This document shows, piece after piece, positions 24,293 through 32,168 of a DNA stretch of 37,688 nt (the stretch's first letter is position 1; each line of letters begins with the position of its first letter). The stretch comes from Anaerolineae bacterium (lineage in GTDB: Bacteria > Chloroflexota > Anaerolineae > JAADDB01), in assembly GCA_015486845.1 (NCBI GenBank), contig WFQU01000103.1, positions 1 through 37,688 of the forward strand, written 5' to 3'. Under the pieces are notes generated by a model, which searched no databases, was not told the DNA's origin, and saw only the letters and a list, made by a program, of their open reading frames with translations. Position numbers and translations under genes: made by a program.

Positions 24293-25002
24293 CGATTAAT
24301 AAGTCCGGATTAACGTGAAAACACACGCCAATTGGAGGAAATCGCTCACCAAAAAGAGAGCCATACTATAGAAACCAATGCTCCTTGCGATGATACACCC
24401 AAATTTTGATGCTTTGGGCTTTAGTGTCTCTGCGTCAACCACCACAGTAACCATTTTTCTTTACATAGAAGCCAATAATCGGTAAAATGCGCTATGCGTC
24501 GCCGTGAACACGCCAAATAAGTAAGAGGCAGCATTGTATATAAAAGGGGGCTATAGAAGGTATCCGGCATAGCACAGGGAATGAAGATGCGCCGGATCTG
24601 GTTCGTTGCGGGCAGTACACGCTCTCGCCGCACTGCTGTCCGCCGCCATCCTGTCGGCAACCAGTTCTGACATATCGTTGGCGGCTCGAGTTCGGACCAG
24701 TTTGATGTTATTCACTAGTGTGAACCAGGCTCGAGAACAGAAATTATTCGCATTACCGGTGCGACTGGCTTGCCTAAGCAGCAACCAATAACCTATTTAA
24801 TTCGTTTTACCACCTTAGCTGGGGGAACGCTTTTCGGAAAGGTTGGAGGGGAACCGTAGGGGTTCCCCCGCCAGGAGCTCGAGGGCAGCGCCCTCGGAAG
24901 AGAAAAAGGAGGCGATATTATCTTTCGACCAGACCTCGCCTTAGGAAAAGTAATGCTACAGCGATAGGCATGGCGTTTGTTGATGACGGCTGATGGGGCC
25001 CA
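24293..25002. other. Gene-free stretch with scattered decayed-looking frames
   Basis: I see no convincing gene. Open frames of about 60-80 codons on both strands (24421-24791) lack family resemblance and RBSs. One + strand frame near 24742 reads IIRITGATGLP, which recalls a Rossmann start, but it soon reaches a stop. The stretch may be a decayed gene. Two hairpins near 24848-24896 belong to the repeats. Confidence 0.4.
24848..24896 (+). repeat. Twin hairpins, module E
   Basis: GGGGAACC (24848-24855) pairs with GGTTCCCC (24861-24868), and CGAGGGC (24880-24886) pairs with GCCCTCG (24890-24896). The second hairpin recurs as CCGAGGGC/GCCCTCGG at 37513-37531, so it is part of the repeat family. 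Confidence 0.6.
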
Positions 25003-25160
25003 GTGACTAAAAGTCACGGCAACATCTGCAAAATCGCCCTACGGCGATTAGCATGCAACCTGCGCAGGCAGGTTTCGCAGTTGTAGTAGCGATTTCTAAT
25101 CGCCGGGCGTGCGCAGCCTGCGTTGACCTGCGTCCCATTTTTATTTTCAGAGGAGCCATT
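25003..25160 (+). repeat. Composite repeat module A joined to module D
   Basis: This copy contains GTGACT/AGTCAC, AATCGCC/GGCGATT, AACCTGC/GCAGGTT and GCGATT/AATCGC hairpins, then module D (GTGCGCAGCCTGCG, CTGCGTCCC) and TTTTTATTTTCAGAGGAG. It matches 9791-9900 and 37407-37470 with substitutions. It sits upstream of the DedA gene, with its final GAGGAG about 50 nt before that start. Confidence 0.8.
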
Positions 25161-25175
25161 CGCATTAGGATCGAG

Positions 25176-25211
25176 ATGAAACATCCCTTGAACAGGGACC
25201 AAAAAGTATGA
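25176..25211 (+). other. Possible 11-codon leader ORF overlapping the DedA start
   Basis: ATG to TGA encodes MKHPLNRDQKV. AGGA lies 6 nt upstream of the ATG, and its stop codon overlaps the DedA start as ATGA. The DedA start itself has no good RBS, so coupled translation from this leader would make sense. It is very short and could be chance. Confidence 0.3.
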
Positions 25212-25945
25212 CGCATATTATCCAAACCGTCCGTGATTTCTGGACCTATCTGGCCGTAGGACAAATCCAGCAATTAGGAGCTTGGAATTATGTATTACTG
25301 GCGATACTTGTCATGATCGAAGGCCCTTTGGCCACGCTTTTCGGCGCCGCCACTGCCGCATCTGGCCTGTTGCACCCCGGCTTAGTCTTCATGGCTGCCG
25401 CGCTCGGCAACCTTTTTGCCGATACGCTCTGGTATACCTTAGGCTACGTCGGCAAAACAAATTGGATCGTGCGTTATGGTCGTTGGCTTGGCGTAAAGCC
25501 AGAACACGTCGTTCGTTTGGAACAAGATATGAAAGCGCATGCTCCCAAAGTAATCTTGATAGCGAAATTGACGTGGAGCTTCTCCATCCCGGCGTTGATA
25601 GCTGCCGGCATGACACGAACAGCATGGCGACGTAGCTTTAGCGCCATTATTCTGGCTGAATGCCTTTGGACTGGCACGTTAGTGCTCGTCGGCTACCATT
25701 TCAGCCAATGGCTGCCGCATATGGAACAAAAACTGCAAATCATTGCTGTCGTAGGAGCGCTTCTTTTTTTGCTCTTAATAGTGCGCTATATAAAGAAAAG
25801 ATATGGACTTATCGCTCATAACGCTCCAAACGATGATGACAACGATCACCTTTCACCTCCTCAGCACACCATGAACATGACAGAAAGGAGAGCCTTGGAT
25901 AATGCGTATCGTCATAGCAGGGCAGACTTACCACCCCGAAGCTAA
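25208..25945 (+). CDS. DedA family membrane protein
   Basis: This VTT/DedA-type inner-membrane protein of 245 residues has about five membrane segments and the family features EGPLATLFGAATAASG, FMAAALGNLFADTLWYTLGYVGK and FSIPALIAAGMTRTAWRRF-like. Family members flip phospholipids or undecaprenyl phosphate and act as proton-dependent membrane-homeostasis proteins. The C-terminal tail (about 205-245) is hydrophilic and the reading frame overlaps the start of the glycosyltransferase by 44 nt. The neighbours are glycolipid-type glycosyltransferases, which fits a membrane-lipid role. Confidence 0.9.
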   Translation: MTHIIQTVRDFWTYLAVGQIQQLGAWNYVLLAILVMIEGPLATLFGAATAASGLLHPGLVFMAAALGNLFADTLWYTLGYVGKTNWIVRYGRWLGVKPEHVVRLEQDMKAHAPKVILIAKLTWSFSIPALIAAGMTRTAWRRSFSAIILAECLWTGTLVLVGYHFSQWLPHMEQKLQIIAVVGALLFLLLIVRYIKKRYGLIAHNAPNDDDNDHLSPPQHTMNMTERRALDNAYRHSRADLPPRS

Positions 25946-27134
25946 TGGTCAAGCTGTATTTACGACTCATTTGGCCGAGGGCTTAGCACAACAAGGACAC
26001 GAAGTGATGGTCGTATTGCCCTCAGAACGCTTCAAATCGTATCGAACAAACAACCAAGGCGTGCGCATTGAGAAAGTTTCCGCACTACCTATTTCGCCCA
26101 ACCACACCGATATACATATAACACCATTCCCCCAATGGCGCGTGCAGCGCCTTTTCAAGGCATTCCAGCCCCAGTTAGTACATATTCAGGACCATTACCC
26201 CCTTAGCTGGAGTATTTTACAGGCTGCGCGCCGGAACAAGTTGCCGGTCATAGGCACCAACCACTTTTTGCCGGAAAATCTCTTGCGCAACCTGCCGGTG
26301 CCGGCCTGGGGAGAAAAGGCCGCCCAACGTGTCCTCTGGCGAACCATGCTCTTGGCTTACAACCATTTAGACATTGTGACCACACCAACGGAGACTGCCG
26401 CAAACATCTTGCGCCAACAAGCCATTCGGGTCCCGGTACACCCTATTTCTTGCGGTGTCGATACCAACCATTTCTTCCCCGATGTAACGGTCGATCGCGA
26501 AGCCATGCGCCGCCAATATAAGCTCTCCCCTCAGAAAGCGTTGTTCTTATATGTAGGTCGGCTGGATCACGAAAAGCGACTCGACGTTTTATTGGACGCC
26601 ATGCACATTTTACAACGCGACGATTTACAGTTAGCCATTGCCGGCCGGGGATTACACCAAAAAGCGTTGCAAGCAAAGACTGCAGCACTCTCTTTGAACG
26701 AGCGCGTCCGGTTCCTTGGCTACGTTCCGGCACCAGATTTGCCAGGACTGCTCAACAGTGCAGATATCTTCGTCATGCCCAGCGAGGCAGAGTTGCAAAG
26801 CATAGCCACTTTGGAAGCTATGGCAACAGGCCGGCCAATTCTGGCCGCTAACGCTCGCGCCCTGCCAGAATTAGTTGAAAACGGCCTAAACGGCTACCTC
26901 TTTCGAACAAATTGTGCCAAAGATGCCGCCAAGCGCATCCAACAATTGATGGAAGAACAGCATCGTTGGCCCCGTATGGGCCTGGCCAGCCTGGAAAGGG
27001 TAAGCAACCACAGCATTGAAAACAGCGTTCAGCAATACGAAGCACTATATCGTAAGGCCGTTCAGCTTCATGCAAACAGTCGTTACAACGCTAAAGCGAC
27101 ACCCCAGACTAAAAAAATCAATAATTTTTATTGA
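25902..27134 (+). CDS. GT4 family glycosyltransferase
   Basis: This GT-B retaining glycosyltransferase has 410 residues. The N-terminal acceptor domain starts MRIVIAGQTYHPEANGQAVFTTHLAEGLAQQGHEV and has LVHIQDHYPLSW, TNHF. The C-terminal donor domain has LFLYVGRLDHEKRLDVLLDA and the E-x7-E type motif ending TLEAMATGRPILAA. It resembles diacylglycerol alpha-glucosyl- and mannosyltransferases such as PimB- or MgdA-like enzymes. AAAGGAGAG lies about 11 nt upstream of the ATG, inside the DedA frame. It probably makes a glycolipid together with the downstream GT28 enzyme, but donor and acceptor are inferred. Confidence 0.9.
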   Translation: MRIVIAGQTYHPEANGQAVFTTHLAEGLAQQGHEVMVVLPSERFKSYRTNNQGVRIEKVSALPISPNHTDIHITPFPQWRVQRLFKAFQPQLVHIQDHYPLSWSILQAARRNKLPVIGTNHFLPENLLRNLPVPAWGEKAAQRVLWRTMLLAYNHLDIVTTPTETAANILRQQAIRVPVHPISCGVDTNHFFPDVTVDREAMRRQYKLSPQKALFLYVGRLDHEKRLDVLLDAMHILQRDDLQLAIAGRGLHQKALQAKTAALSLNERVRFLGYVPAPDLPGLLNSADIFVMPSEAELQSIATLEAMATGRPILAANARALPELVENGLNGYLFRTNCAKDAAKRIQQLMEEQHRWPRMGLASLERVSNHSIENSVQQYEALYRKAVQLHANSRYNAKATPQTKKINNFY

Positions 27135-27288
27135 CAGCGACATTATCGTGTCCTTTTAGCGTTTCAGATGTTTATTAGTATGGACTATCTCTGTGAAAAC
27201 AATCCGGGGACAGGGACAGAAGCCCTACCGACAAAGCAAATTCGATAACGCGACCGCTATGCCAAGATAAAAGAAACGGCTGTATAAC

Positions 27289-27297
27289 TGGTATAAT
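27289..27297 (+). promoter_or_regulatory. Extended -10 promoter for the GT28 gene
   Basis: TGG TATAAT is an extended -10 (hexamer 27292-27297) lying 22 nt before the ATG at 27320. No clear -35. The predicted leader is short and contains the RBS AAGGAAAG. Confidence 0.5.
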
Positions 27298-27319
27298 TAT
27301 TGCCAAAAAGGAAAGTCCT

Positions 27320-28519
27320 ATGAAAGTATTGATTACTTATGCTAATGCTGGCGGCGGACATCGCAGCGTTGCCTTAGCGCTGCAGGAAGCTTTTCGCCGT
27401 TATTATCCCCACGTTTCCACTTCACTTTTAGATGTCATGGCCAATTATGCACCTTTCCCGCTGCGCCAATTCCCGCAGCTTTACCCGCGACTCACCCGGG
27501 GGGAAGCCTCCATCTGGAAGTGGATCTACACCATGACCGATGGGCCTGTCCAAGCACAAGTCATAGCCCAGAGTTGGAACATCATGGTACGTCAACGCTT
27601 GCACGCAGCGCTCCGAGATTACCCAGCGGACGTCATCGTGTCTGTTTATCCATTGCTTAATCGCAATATTGGGCGCAGTTTGCGTCGGTTGCCCAACAGG
27701 CCTATTTTCTCCATTTTGGTGACAGATTTAGGGACGGCACACTCACTCTGGTTTTCCCGAGATGCCGATTACTATTTAGTACCCACGGAGCAGGTTTACC
27801 GCCGGGCATTGCTGCGCGGGGTTTCGCCTGAAGCTATAAGTACCGTAGGGTTACCGGTGAGCCTGGCCTTCGACAACCAACAAGAAGATCAAGCCTTACT
27901 CCGCCGCCATTTGGGATTGCACCCTAAAATGGCCACGGTTCTATTGCTCGGCGGGGCGGAAGGTATGGGCGGCTTGCTGCCCATCGCCCAAGCCATTGTT
28001 GCCTGTCGCCCCCATGCCCAGTTAGTGATCATTACGGGGCGTAACGAGAAACTGCGTGTGCGCCTCGAGGCGCGAAAGTGGCGTATTCCGGTCAAAATAG
28101 TCGGCTACACTGATAAAATGCACGAATGGATGCAAGCGGCCGACCTGCTGCTGAGCAAAGCCGGCCCCAGCACAATCAGCGAGGCGCTGGCAACAGGCTT
28201 GCCGTTAGTGCTCACCGGCTATTTGCCTGGTCAGGAAGAAGACAACATTCGTTTCGTTGTGGAGTCCGGCGCCGGCGTTTACCAAAGCGAGCCAGCAGAG
28301 ATCGCTAAGTTGGTCAAGCAGTGGACTACGCCGGGCAACCCTGTCTTACCGCAGATGGCCAGCAAAGCTAAAGAAACAGGCCAGCAAAAAGCAGCCAAAA
28401 ATGCCGTGGATATCCTTTACGCCTTAAGCGAAAACCCACAACAACTTCTGCGACCCAAGCCGAATAGCAGTTATCGACGCGCCAAGGTCACAAAATTCTT
28501 CAATCGGCTTACTCTTTAA
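27320..28519 (+). CDS. MGDG-synthase-like glycosyltransferase (GT28)
   Basis: This is a putative processive diacylglycerol glycosyltransferase of 399 residues at the membrane surface. The N-terminus has the glycine-rich TYANAGGGHRSVALALQEAF, the family's lipid-binding/nucleotide region. The C-terminal half has VLLLGGAEGMGG, IVGYTDKMHEWMQAADLLLSKAGPSTISEALATGLPLVL and PGQEEDNIRFV, which match MGDG synthase and UgtP-type enzymes. Its product would be a monoglycosyl- or diglycosyl-diacylglycerol. It has its own promoter, separated by 185 nt from the GT4 gene, and forms a functional group with GT4 and DedA. Confidence 0.88.
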   Translation: MKVLITYANAGGGHRSVALALQEAFRRYYPHVSTSLLDVMANYAPFPLRQFPQLYPRLTRGEASIWKWIYTMTDGPVQAQVIAQSWNIMVRQRLHAALRDYPADVIVSVYPLLNRNIGRSLRRLPNRPIFSILVTDLGTAHSLWFSRDADYYLVPTEQVYRRALLRGVSPEAISTVGLPVSLAFDNQQEDQALLRRHLGLHPKMATVLLLGGAEGMGGLLPIAQAIVACRPHAQLVIITGRNEKLRVRLEARKWRIPVKIVGYTDKMHEWMQAADLLLSKAGPSTISEALATGLPLVLTGYLPGQEEDNIRFVVESGAGVYQSEPAEIAKLVKQWTTPGNPVLPQMASKAKETGQQKAAKNAVDILYALSENPQQLLRPKPNSSYRRAKVTKFFNRLTL

Positions 28520-28599
28520 CGATAGCAACCCAATCTGGTATCAACTCCCCCCATCTGCCTACGGCGGGAAAGTTGGACATAGTAAGACAGGTATCAACA

Positions 28600-28690
28600 C
28601 GGGCTTGCAGCACACTACAGCGAATGAAAATGACCCTGTTCCCCAGAATTAGGGGCCGGAGGGCTATTTTCAGAGCGGACTGCTTATTAT
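28600..28690 (+). repeat. Degenerate partial module B copy
   Basis: GGGCTTGCAGCACACTACAGCG and AATGAAAATGACC resemble the module B start (GGGCCTGCGGCG...CAGCGGATGAAAA). It is cut short, then CCCC/GGGG pairs around AGAATTA, then TATTTTCAGAGCGG, the usual joint phrase. It lies between the convergent GT28 and hisS genes. No distinct terminator is recognised there. Confidence 0.55.
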
Positions 28691-28745
28691 ATCAGGAGTC
28701 TTGCCGGCGATCAGTATGGCCTTTCTTAGCGCCGGCCCCAAAACA

Positions 28746-30008
28746 TTACATGGCTAATTTCCCGGACAGCCATGCGCTCAGGTCCTCTAACGGTACATCA
28801 AATTGTTCATGTACTTGTAAGTCTTTCACCTGGGCAACACCTTTAGCCAGCTCATTTTCCCCTAAAATAACGACAAAATGCACTTGTTCCCGGTTAGCCT
28901 GCCGCATTTGCGATTTCAGACTGCGGTTGCCAAAGGGCAGAATAACACCAATATCGTGTAAACGTAGATCGACAGCTAAGGGTACCGCTTTCTCTTTAGC
29001 GGTCGCCCCCAAATAGGCAAGAAGCACCTGAGGCCGAGGAAGACCAGGCACTGCGACCCCTTGCGCTTTCATGGCCATAATCACGCGCTCCAAACCAGAA
29101 CCAAAGCCGATACCTGGCGTAGGCGGCCCGCCAATTTCCTGCGCTAAGCCGTCATAGCGGCCACCGCCACAGACAGCAGCTTGGGCACCGATGCCTTCCA
29201 CCCACACTTCGAAAACAGTTTTACGATAATAATCCAGGCCACGCACTAATCGGTGATTTACCGTATAGGCCATCTGGGCAGCGTCCAAATAGTGGGTCAG
29301 TTGGCCAAAATGCTGCTTACAGTCATCACACAGATAATCCGTTATTCTCGGTGCCGAGGCGATAACCGGCTGGCAGCGATCTTCTTTACAATCCAGTACG
29401 CGCAACGGACTGCGCACTAAGCGCCGTTTGCAATTGTCACAAATTTGGTCATAGTGCAGTTGGTAATGCGCTTTGAGCTTTTCCACATAGCGGGGCCGGC
29501 AATTGGGGCAACCGGTGCTATTCAGTTGAAAGTGTAAACCGTGGAAACCCAACAGGCTGAAGAAATGCCATGCCAAGGACATGACCTCGAAATCCATGGC
29601 GGGGTCTTCCACGCCCAAGGCTTCGACATTGAACTGCGTGTGTTGACGAAATCGGCCGGCCTGAGGCCGTTCGTAGCGGAAAATAGGCCCCACCGAGAAC
29701 AGTTTAGCCGGCTGAGGCCGTTTATCTAAGTGATTTTCCACATAAGCCCGCATGAATCCGGCGGTAAATTCCGGGCGTAACGTGACCTCATCTTCCCCTT
29801 TGTCCGTAAAGGTATACATCTCTTTATCAACAATGTCGGTGCCTGGGCCAACACTACGAACATAGAGCGCTGCCTCTTCGAGAATAGGCACGTCCAAGCG
29901 TTGAAAACCGTATAATGCTGTTACCTGATTAATCTTCTCTTGCACGAACCGCCAGTAAGGCTGATCCTCCGGTAAAATATCCTGCATGCCGGTCAATCGT
30001 TTATACAC
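28746..30008 (-). CDS. hisS: Histidyl-tRNA synthetase
   Basis: This class II aminoacyl-tRNA synthetase of 420 residues charges tRNA-His in the cytoplasm. It shows motif 1 region DKEMYTFTDKGEDEVTLRPEFTA, motif 2 FRYERPQAGRFRQHTQFNVEALG (110-132), HisA loop LVRGLDYYRKTVFEVW (254-269), HisB GGGRYDGLA (281-289) and motif 3 GIGFGSGLERVIMAM (299-313). A Cys-rich insertion (CPNC, CDNC, CDDC) of the kind common in this family is present. The start is GTG at 30008 with GAGGAGG 7 nt upstream; an out-of-frame ATG lies just before it. No T-box is evident. Confidence 0.96.
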   Translation of the reverse strand: MYKRLTGMQDILPEDQPYWRFVQEKINQVTALYGFQRLDVPILEEAALYVRSVGPGTDIVDKEMYTFTDKGEDEVTLRPEFTAGFMRAYVENHLDKRPQPAKLFSVGPIFRYERPQAGRFRQHTQFNVEALGVEDPAMDFEVMSLAWHFFSLLGFHGLHFQLNSTGCPNCRPRYVEKLKAHYQLHYDQICDNCKRRLVRSPLRVLDCKEDRCQPVIASAPRITDYLCDDCKQHFGQLTHYLDAAQMAYTVNHRLVRGLDYYRKTVFEVWVEGIGAQAAVCGGGRYDGLAQEIGGPPTPGIGFGSGLERVIMAMKAQGVAVPGLPRPQVLLAYLGATAKEKAVPLAVDLRLHDIGVILPFGNRSLKSQMRQANREQVHFVVILGENELAKGVAQVKDLQVHEQFDVPLEDLSAWLSGKLAM

Positions 30009-30384
30009 GCTGCATCCTCCTCATTACATCGAGACGCTTTTGTCCGGGGCGCCCCGCTTCGTTTTGGATAAAAGGCCGTACCGTCCGAATATGTTACTCT
30101 CGCGACAGCCCGTTCGCCTTGATCCGAGAAAAAATGCCTTAGGTCACTACCTGCGGGGATGCAACAGCAATTTCGGGGTATGAATCCAGTATCCCCAGCT
30201 CAGTTCTTACGCCCAGACGATGGCTACACAGTATCGGTAAAAATTTTTCGCACAAAGCAAGCCTAAGGTTACCATGGCTGCGGGCTCACAGAAGTCCCCG
30301 GAAGAAAGATTGGTCCACGGAGGTGCGGCTTCCAACCGTTTATCTTTACCAAACTGGACGGCCACAGACCGTGATAATAGGCAT
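30009..30384. other. Intergenic region between moaD-like gene and hisS
   Basis: I find only the hisS RBS (GAGGAGG) and a perfect palindrome GGGGCGCCCC near 30047-30057. No gene, T-box or clear terminator is recognised in this stretch. On the minus strand it follows the MoaD-like stop codon. Confidence 0.45.
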
Positions 30385-30624
30385 CTACCCGCCGCCAACG
30401 GGCGGGAAGAGACCGATTTCATCCCCCGGCTGTAAAACGGTCTCATCAGGGCGCAAACGACCGTTCACATAAATCAGTTTAATCTCGTCCCGGGGCAATT
30501 GCAAGCGCTGCACAAGGAAAGCAATGGTCGTGCCCGTTGGCAGTTCCAACGGCTGCTTTTCTCCAATGGCCAGCTCCGGAAAATAATCTCGTAACGTGGC
30601 AAACAGTTTGACGTAAACTTTCAT
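30385..30624 (-). CDS. MoaD/ThiS family sulfur-carrier-like protein
   Basis: This 79-residue ubiquitin-like fold (MKVYVKLFATLRDYFPEL, LPTGTTIAFLVQRLQLP, VNGRLRPDETVLQPGDEIGLFPPVGGG) ends in Gly-Gly-Gly, with the C-terminal GG that carries thiocarboxylate in MoaD. It may donate sulfur for molybdopterin or tungstopterin biosynthesis. It lies 22 nt downstream of the radical SAM maturase gene on the same strand, which together suggest a tungsten/molybdopterin enzyme set. The RBS is weak. It is not clear whether it serves the general MoCo pathway or only one enzyme. Confidence 0.88.
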   Translation of the reverse strand: MKVYVKLFATLRDYFPELAIGEKQPLELPTGTTIAFLVQRLQLPRDEIKLIYVNGRLRPDETVLQPGDEIGLFPPVGGG

Positions 30625-30646
30625 GGCTCGCGTCTTTCTTTAACGG

Positions 30647-31843
30647 CTATGGGCATTTGATGATATCCTGTGCCCAGAGACAATCGGCACAAGACGGATT
30701 CCAACCCCAACAGCCTTCATTCTCCTCACGCAAATCACACGTCTCGCGCAAATCGCAATCGGGACAAGAGGGGAAATGAAACGTGCGTACTTCGCCCCGA
30801 AAACGAGTATACGTCTCGGACATCCATATTTCCGCCAAAGTCTGCTCATTCACATTGCCCAAAGTATAGCGGCTGACATTCTTCTTGCGGCCGTCCAGTG
30901 CGTAGTAAGCGTAGTTGTGCGAAAGTGCGTAGCAAGGTACCACCGAACCATCCCAACCAACCACCGTAGCCCGATCGTGAATGAACTTGCAACGACGCTC
31001 GGCACTCCAGTGCATGCGGGGCAGATCCACCGTTCCCCAAAACATCCAATTCTCGTCGGAGACCGGCCAACTCGCCTGTTCTAATGGCAGCAAAGGCGAT
31101 TGTGGGGCATACCCATAAAGTATTTCGTCCCGCAGCGATTCTGTGTAAGCGAGAACATTGGTCACAATCAGCCGAGAAGCCTGCAATTCAGCCATCAATT
31201 TGGGCATGGCCGGCAAATCTCCGATATTACTCTTCATAGCCACAAACTCGATTTCCAAAATCGGGTGCATGGCGCCGGTCTCTTTCTTGATCTGGTTGAA
31301 TAGTTCCAAGTTGTGTAATACTTTCTGCAGGGCAACATCACGGATGCTCTCGAAAGTTTCCGGCCGGACGCCGTCAATGGAAACAACTAATTTATTCACG
31401 CCTAATTCGATCAACCGGCGAATACGCTTTTCATTCAGCAGCGTGCCATTACTGGCGACCGTCACAGCGTAATCGTGGGCGCGCATGGCCGCAATCATGT
31501 CAAAAGCATGGCGGTGAGACAGGGCCTCACCAAAGCCGGCGAACACGACTTCGCTGAGCTCCGGCAAATCGTTTACCTGCTCCACGATGTGCTGGAACGT
31601 GTCCATGGACATCGCTTCCCACGGATCGCCCCAGACATTACGGACGCACGTGGCACAATGCAAATTACAGTTGGTCGTCGGCTCGATGTAAAGCTTACGC
31701 ACGTCAGGGCGACGTGGCAAAAGCACCACACCGTTTTCCGAGGCATCCAGCCAAAAATCATCACCAGGACGCAAATGACGCCGTTCGGCAAAATCTTCCG
31801 GTAGAGCAATTCGATAATCTTTTTGTAAACGTACTTTACTCAT
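30647..31843 (-). CDS. Radical SAM/SPASM protein with N-terminal AbrB-like domain (tungsten-oxidoreductase maturase-like)
   Basis: This iron-sulfur enzyme has 398 residues. Residues about 1-45 (VRLQKDYRIALPEDFAERRHLRPGDDFWL) resemble a SpoVT/AbrB-like beta-barrel. The radical SAM cluster motif is C59-x3-C63-x2-C66 (TTNCNLHCATC), preceded by KLYIEPTT. The C-terminus is a SPASM-like Cys-rich region with CPDCDLRETC and NPSCADC. The combination of AbrB-like N-terminus and YIEPTT(N/R)CNL is what I associate with maturases encoded next to tungsten-dependent aldehyde ferredoxin oxidoreductases. Here the partner is a MoaD-like gene and no such oxidoreductase is in the window. The modification made is not known. 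Confidence 0.85.
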   Translation of the reverse strand: MSKVRLQKDYRIALPEDFAERRHLRPGDDFWLDASENGVVLLPRRPDVRKLYIEPTTNCNLHCATCVRNVWGDPWEAMSMDTFQHIVEQVNDLPELSEVVFAGFGEALSHRHAFDMIAAMRAHDYAVTVASNGTLLNEKRIRRLIELGVNKLVVSIDGVRPETFESIRDVALQKVLHNLELFNQIKKETGAMHPILEIEFVAMKSNIGDLPAMPKLMAELQASRLIVTNVLAYTESLRDEILYGYAPQSPLLPLEQASWPVSDENWMFWGTVDLPRMHWSAERRCKFIHDRATVVGWDGSVVPCYALSHNYAYYALDGRKKNVSRYTLGNVNEQTLAEIWMSETYTRFRGEVRTFHFPSCPDCDLRETCDLREENEGCWGWNPSCADCLWAQDIIKCP

Positions 31844-31912
31844 TTTCTATTCTTAGTTCACCTTCATTTTTTTAGCGTAACCGCAGCTACTCAGCAAAGT
31901 TCAGCAATTAAT

Positions 31913-31936
31913 AATCGCTGCCACAGTTGCGAAACC
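31913..31936 (-). repeat. Module A fragment (24 nt), inverted
   Basis: The minus strand matches the module A stretch at about 9862-9886 (GGTTTCGCAACTGTGG and the following GCAGCGATT) over 24 nt. It lies in the 5' leader of the radical SAM gene, between the -10 box at 31948 and the start codon. Confidence 0.6.
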
Positions 31937-31947
31937 GGCCGGCGCGG

Positions 31948-31953
31948 ATTATA
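31948..31953 (-). promoter_or_regulatory. -10 box for the radical SAM/moaD-like operon
   Basis: TATAAT on the minus strand within TATATAAT. No good -35 or TGn motif is seen. The intergenic region is divergent (radical SAM gene on the minus strand, recD2 on the plus strand), so the 325-nt gap probably holds both promoters. Confidence 0.35.
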
Positions 31954-32168
31954 TACTCATCGCTGCAAGCCGATTTTACAGACGTTGTCGCAACTTCCAG
32001 TCACTGGATTGCGTAGCTACCCTTTTGCACTGCTTAAGATAACATAATCCGAGAAAATGGCCAAACATAGTGCCTTGTTTAGCGTCTGGTGATCTTCCTC
32101 CGGCCATGAACAAAATGAACTGGCAACAGCGCACCGGCTGTGCTAAGATAAGGCTTGGAGAAATGAAG

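Noticed and set aside
30009-30180. T-box riboswitch before hisS
   Set aside because: A GGACGGTACGG stretch recalls the T-box bulge, but UGGN and the AGGGTGGTACCGCG core are missing, and no terminator/antiterminator pair is evident.
32070-32168. 33-residue N-terminal extension of RecD2
   Set aside because: It has no RBS or homology; the ATG at 32169 has GGAG at 8 nt and starts the conserved RGIVERITYYN region.
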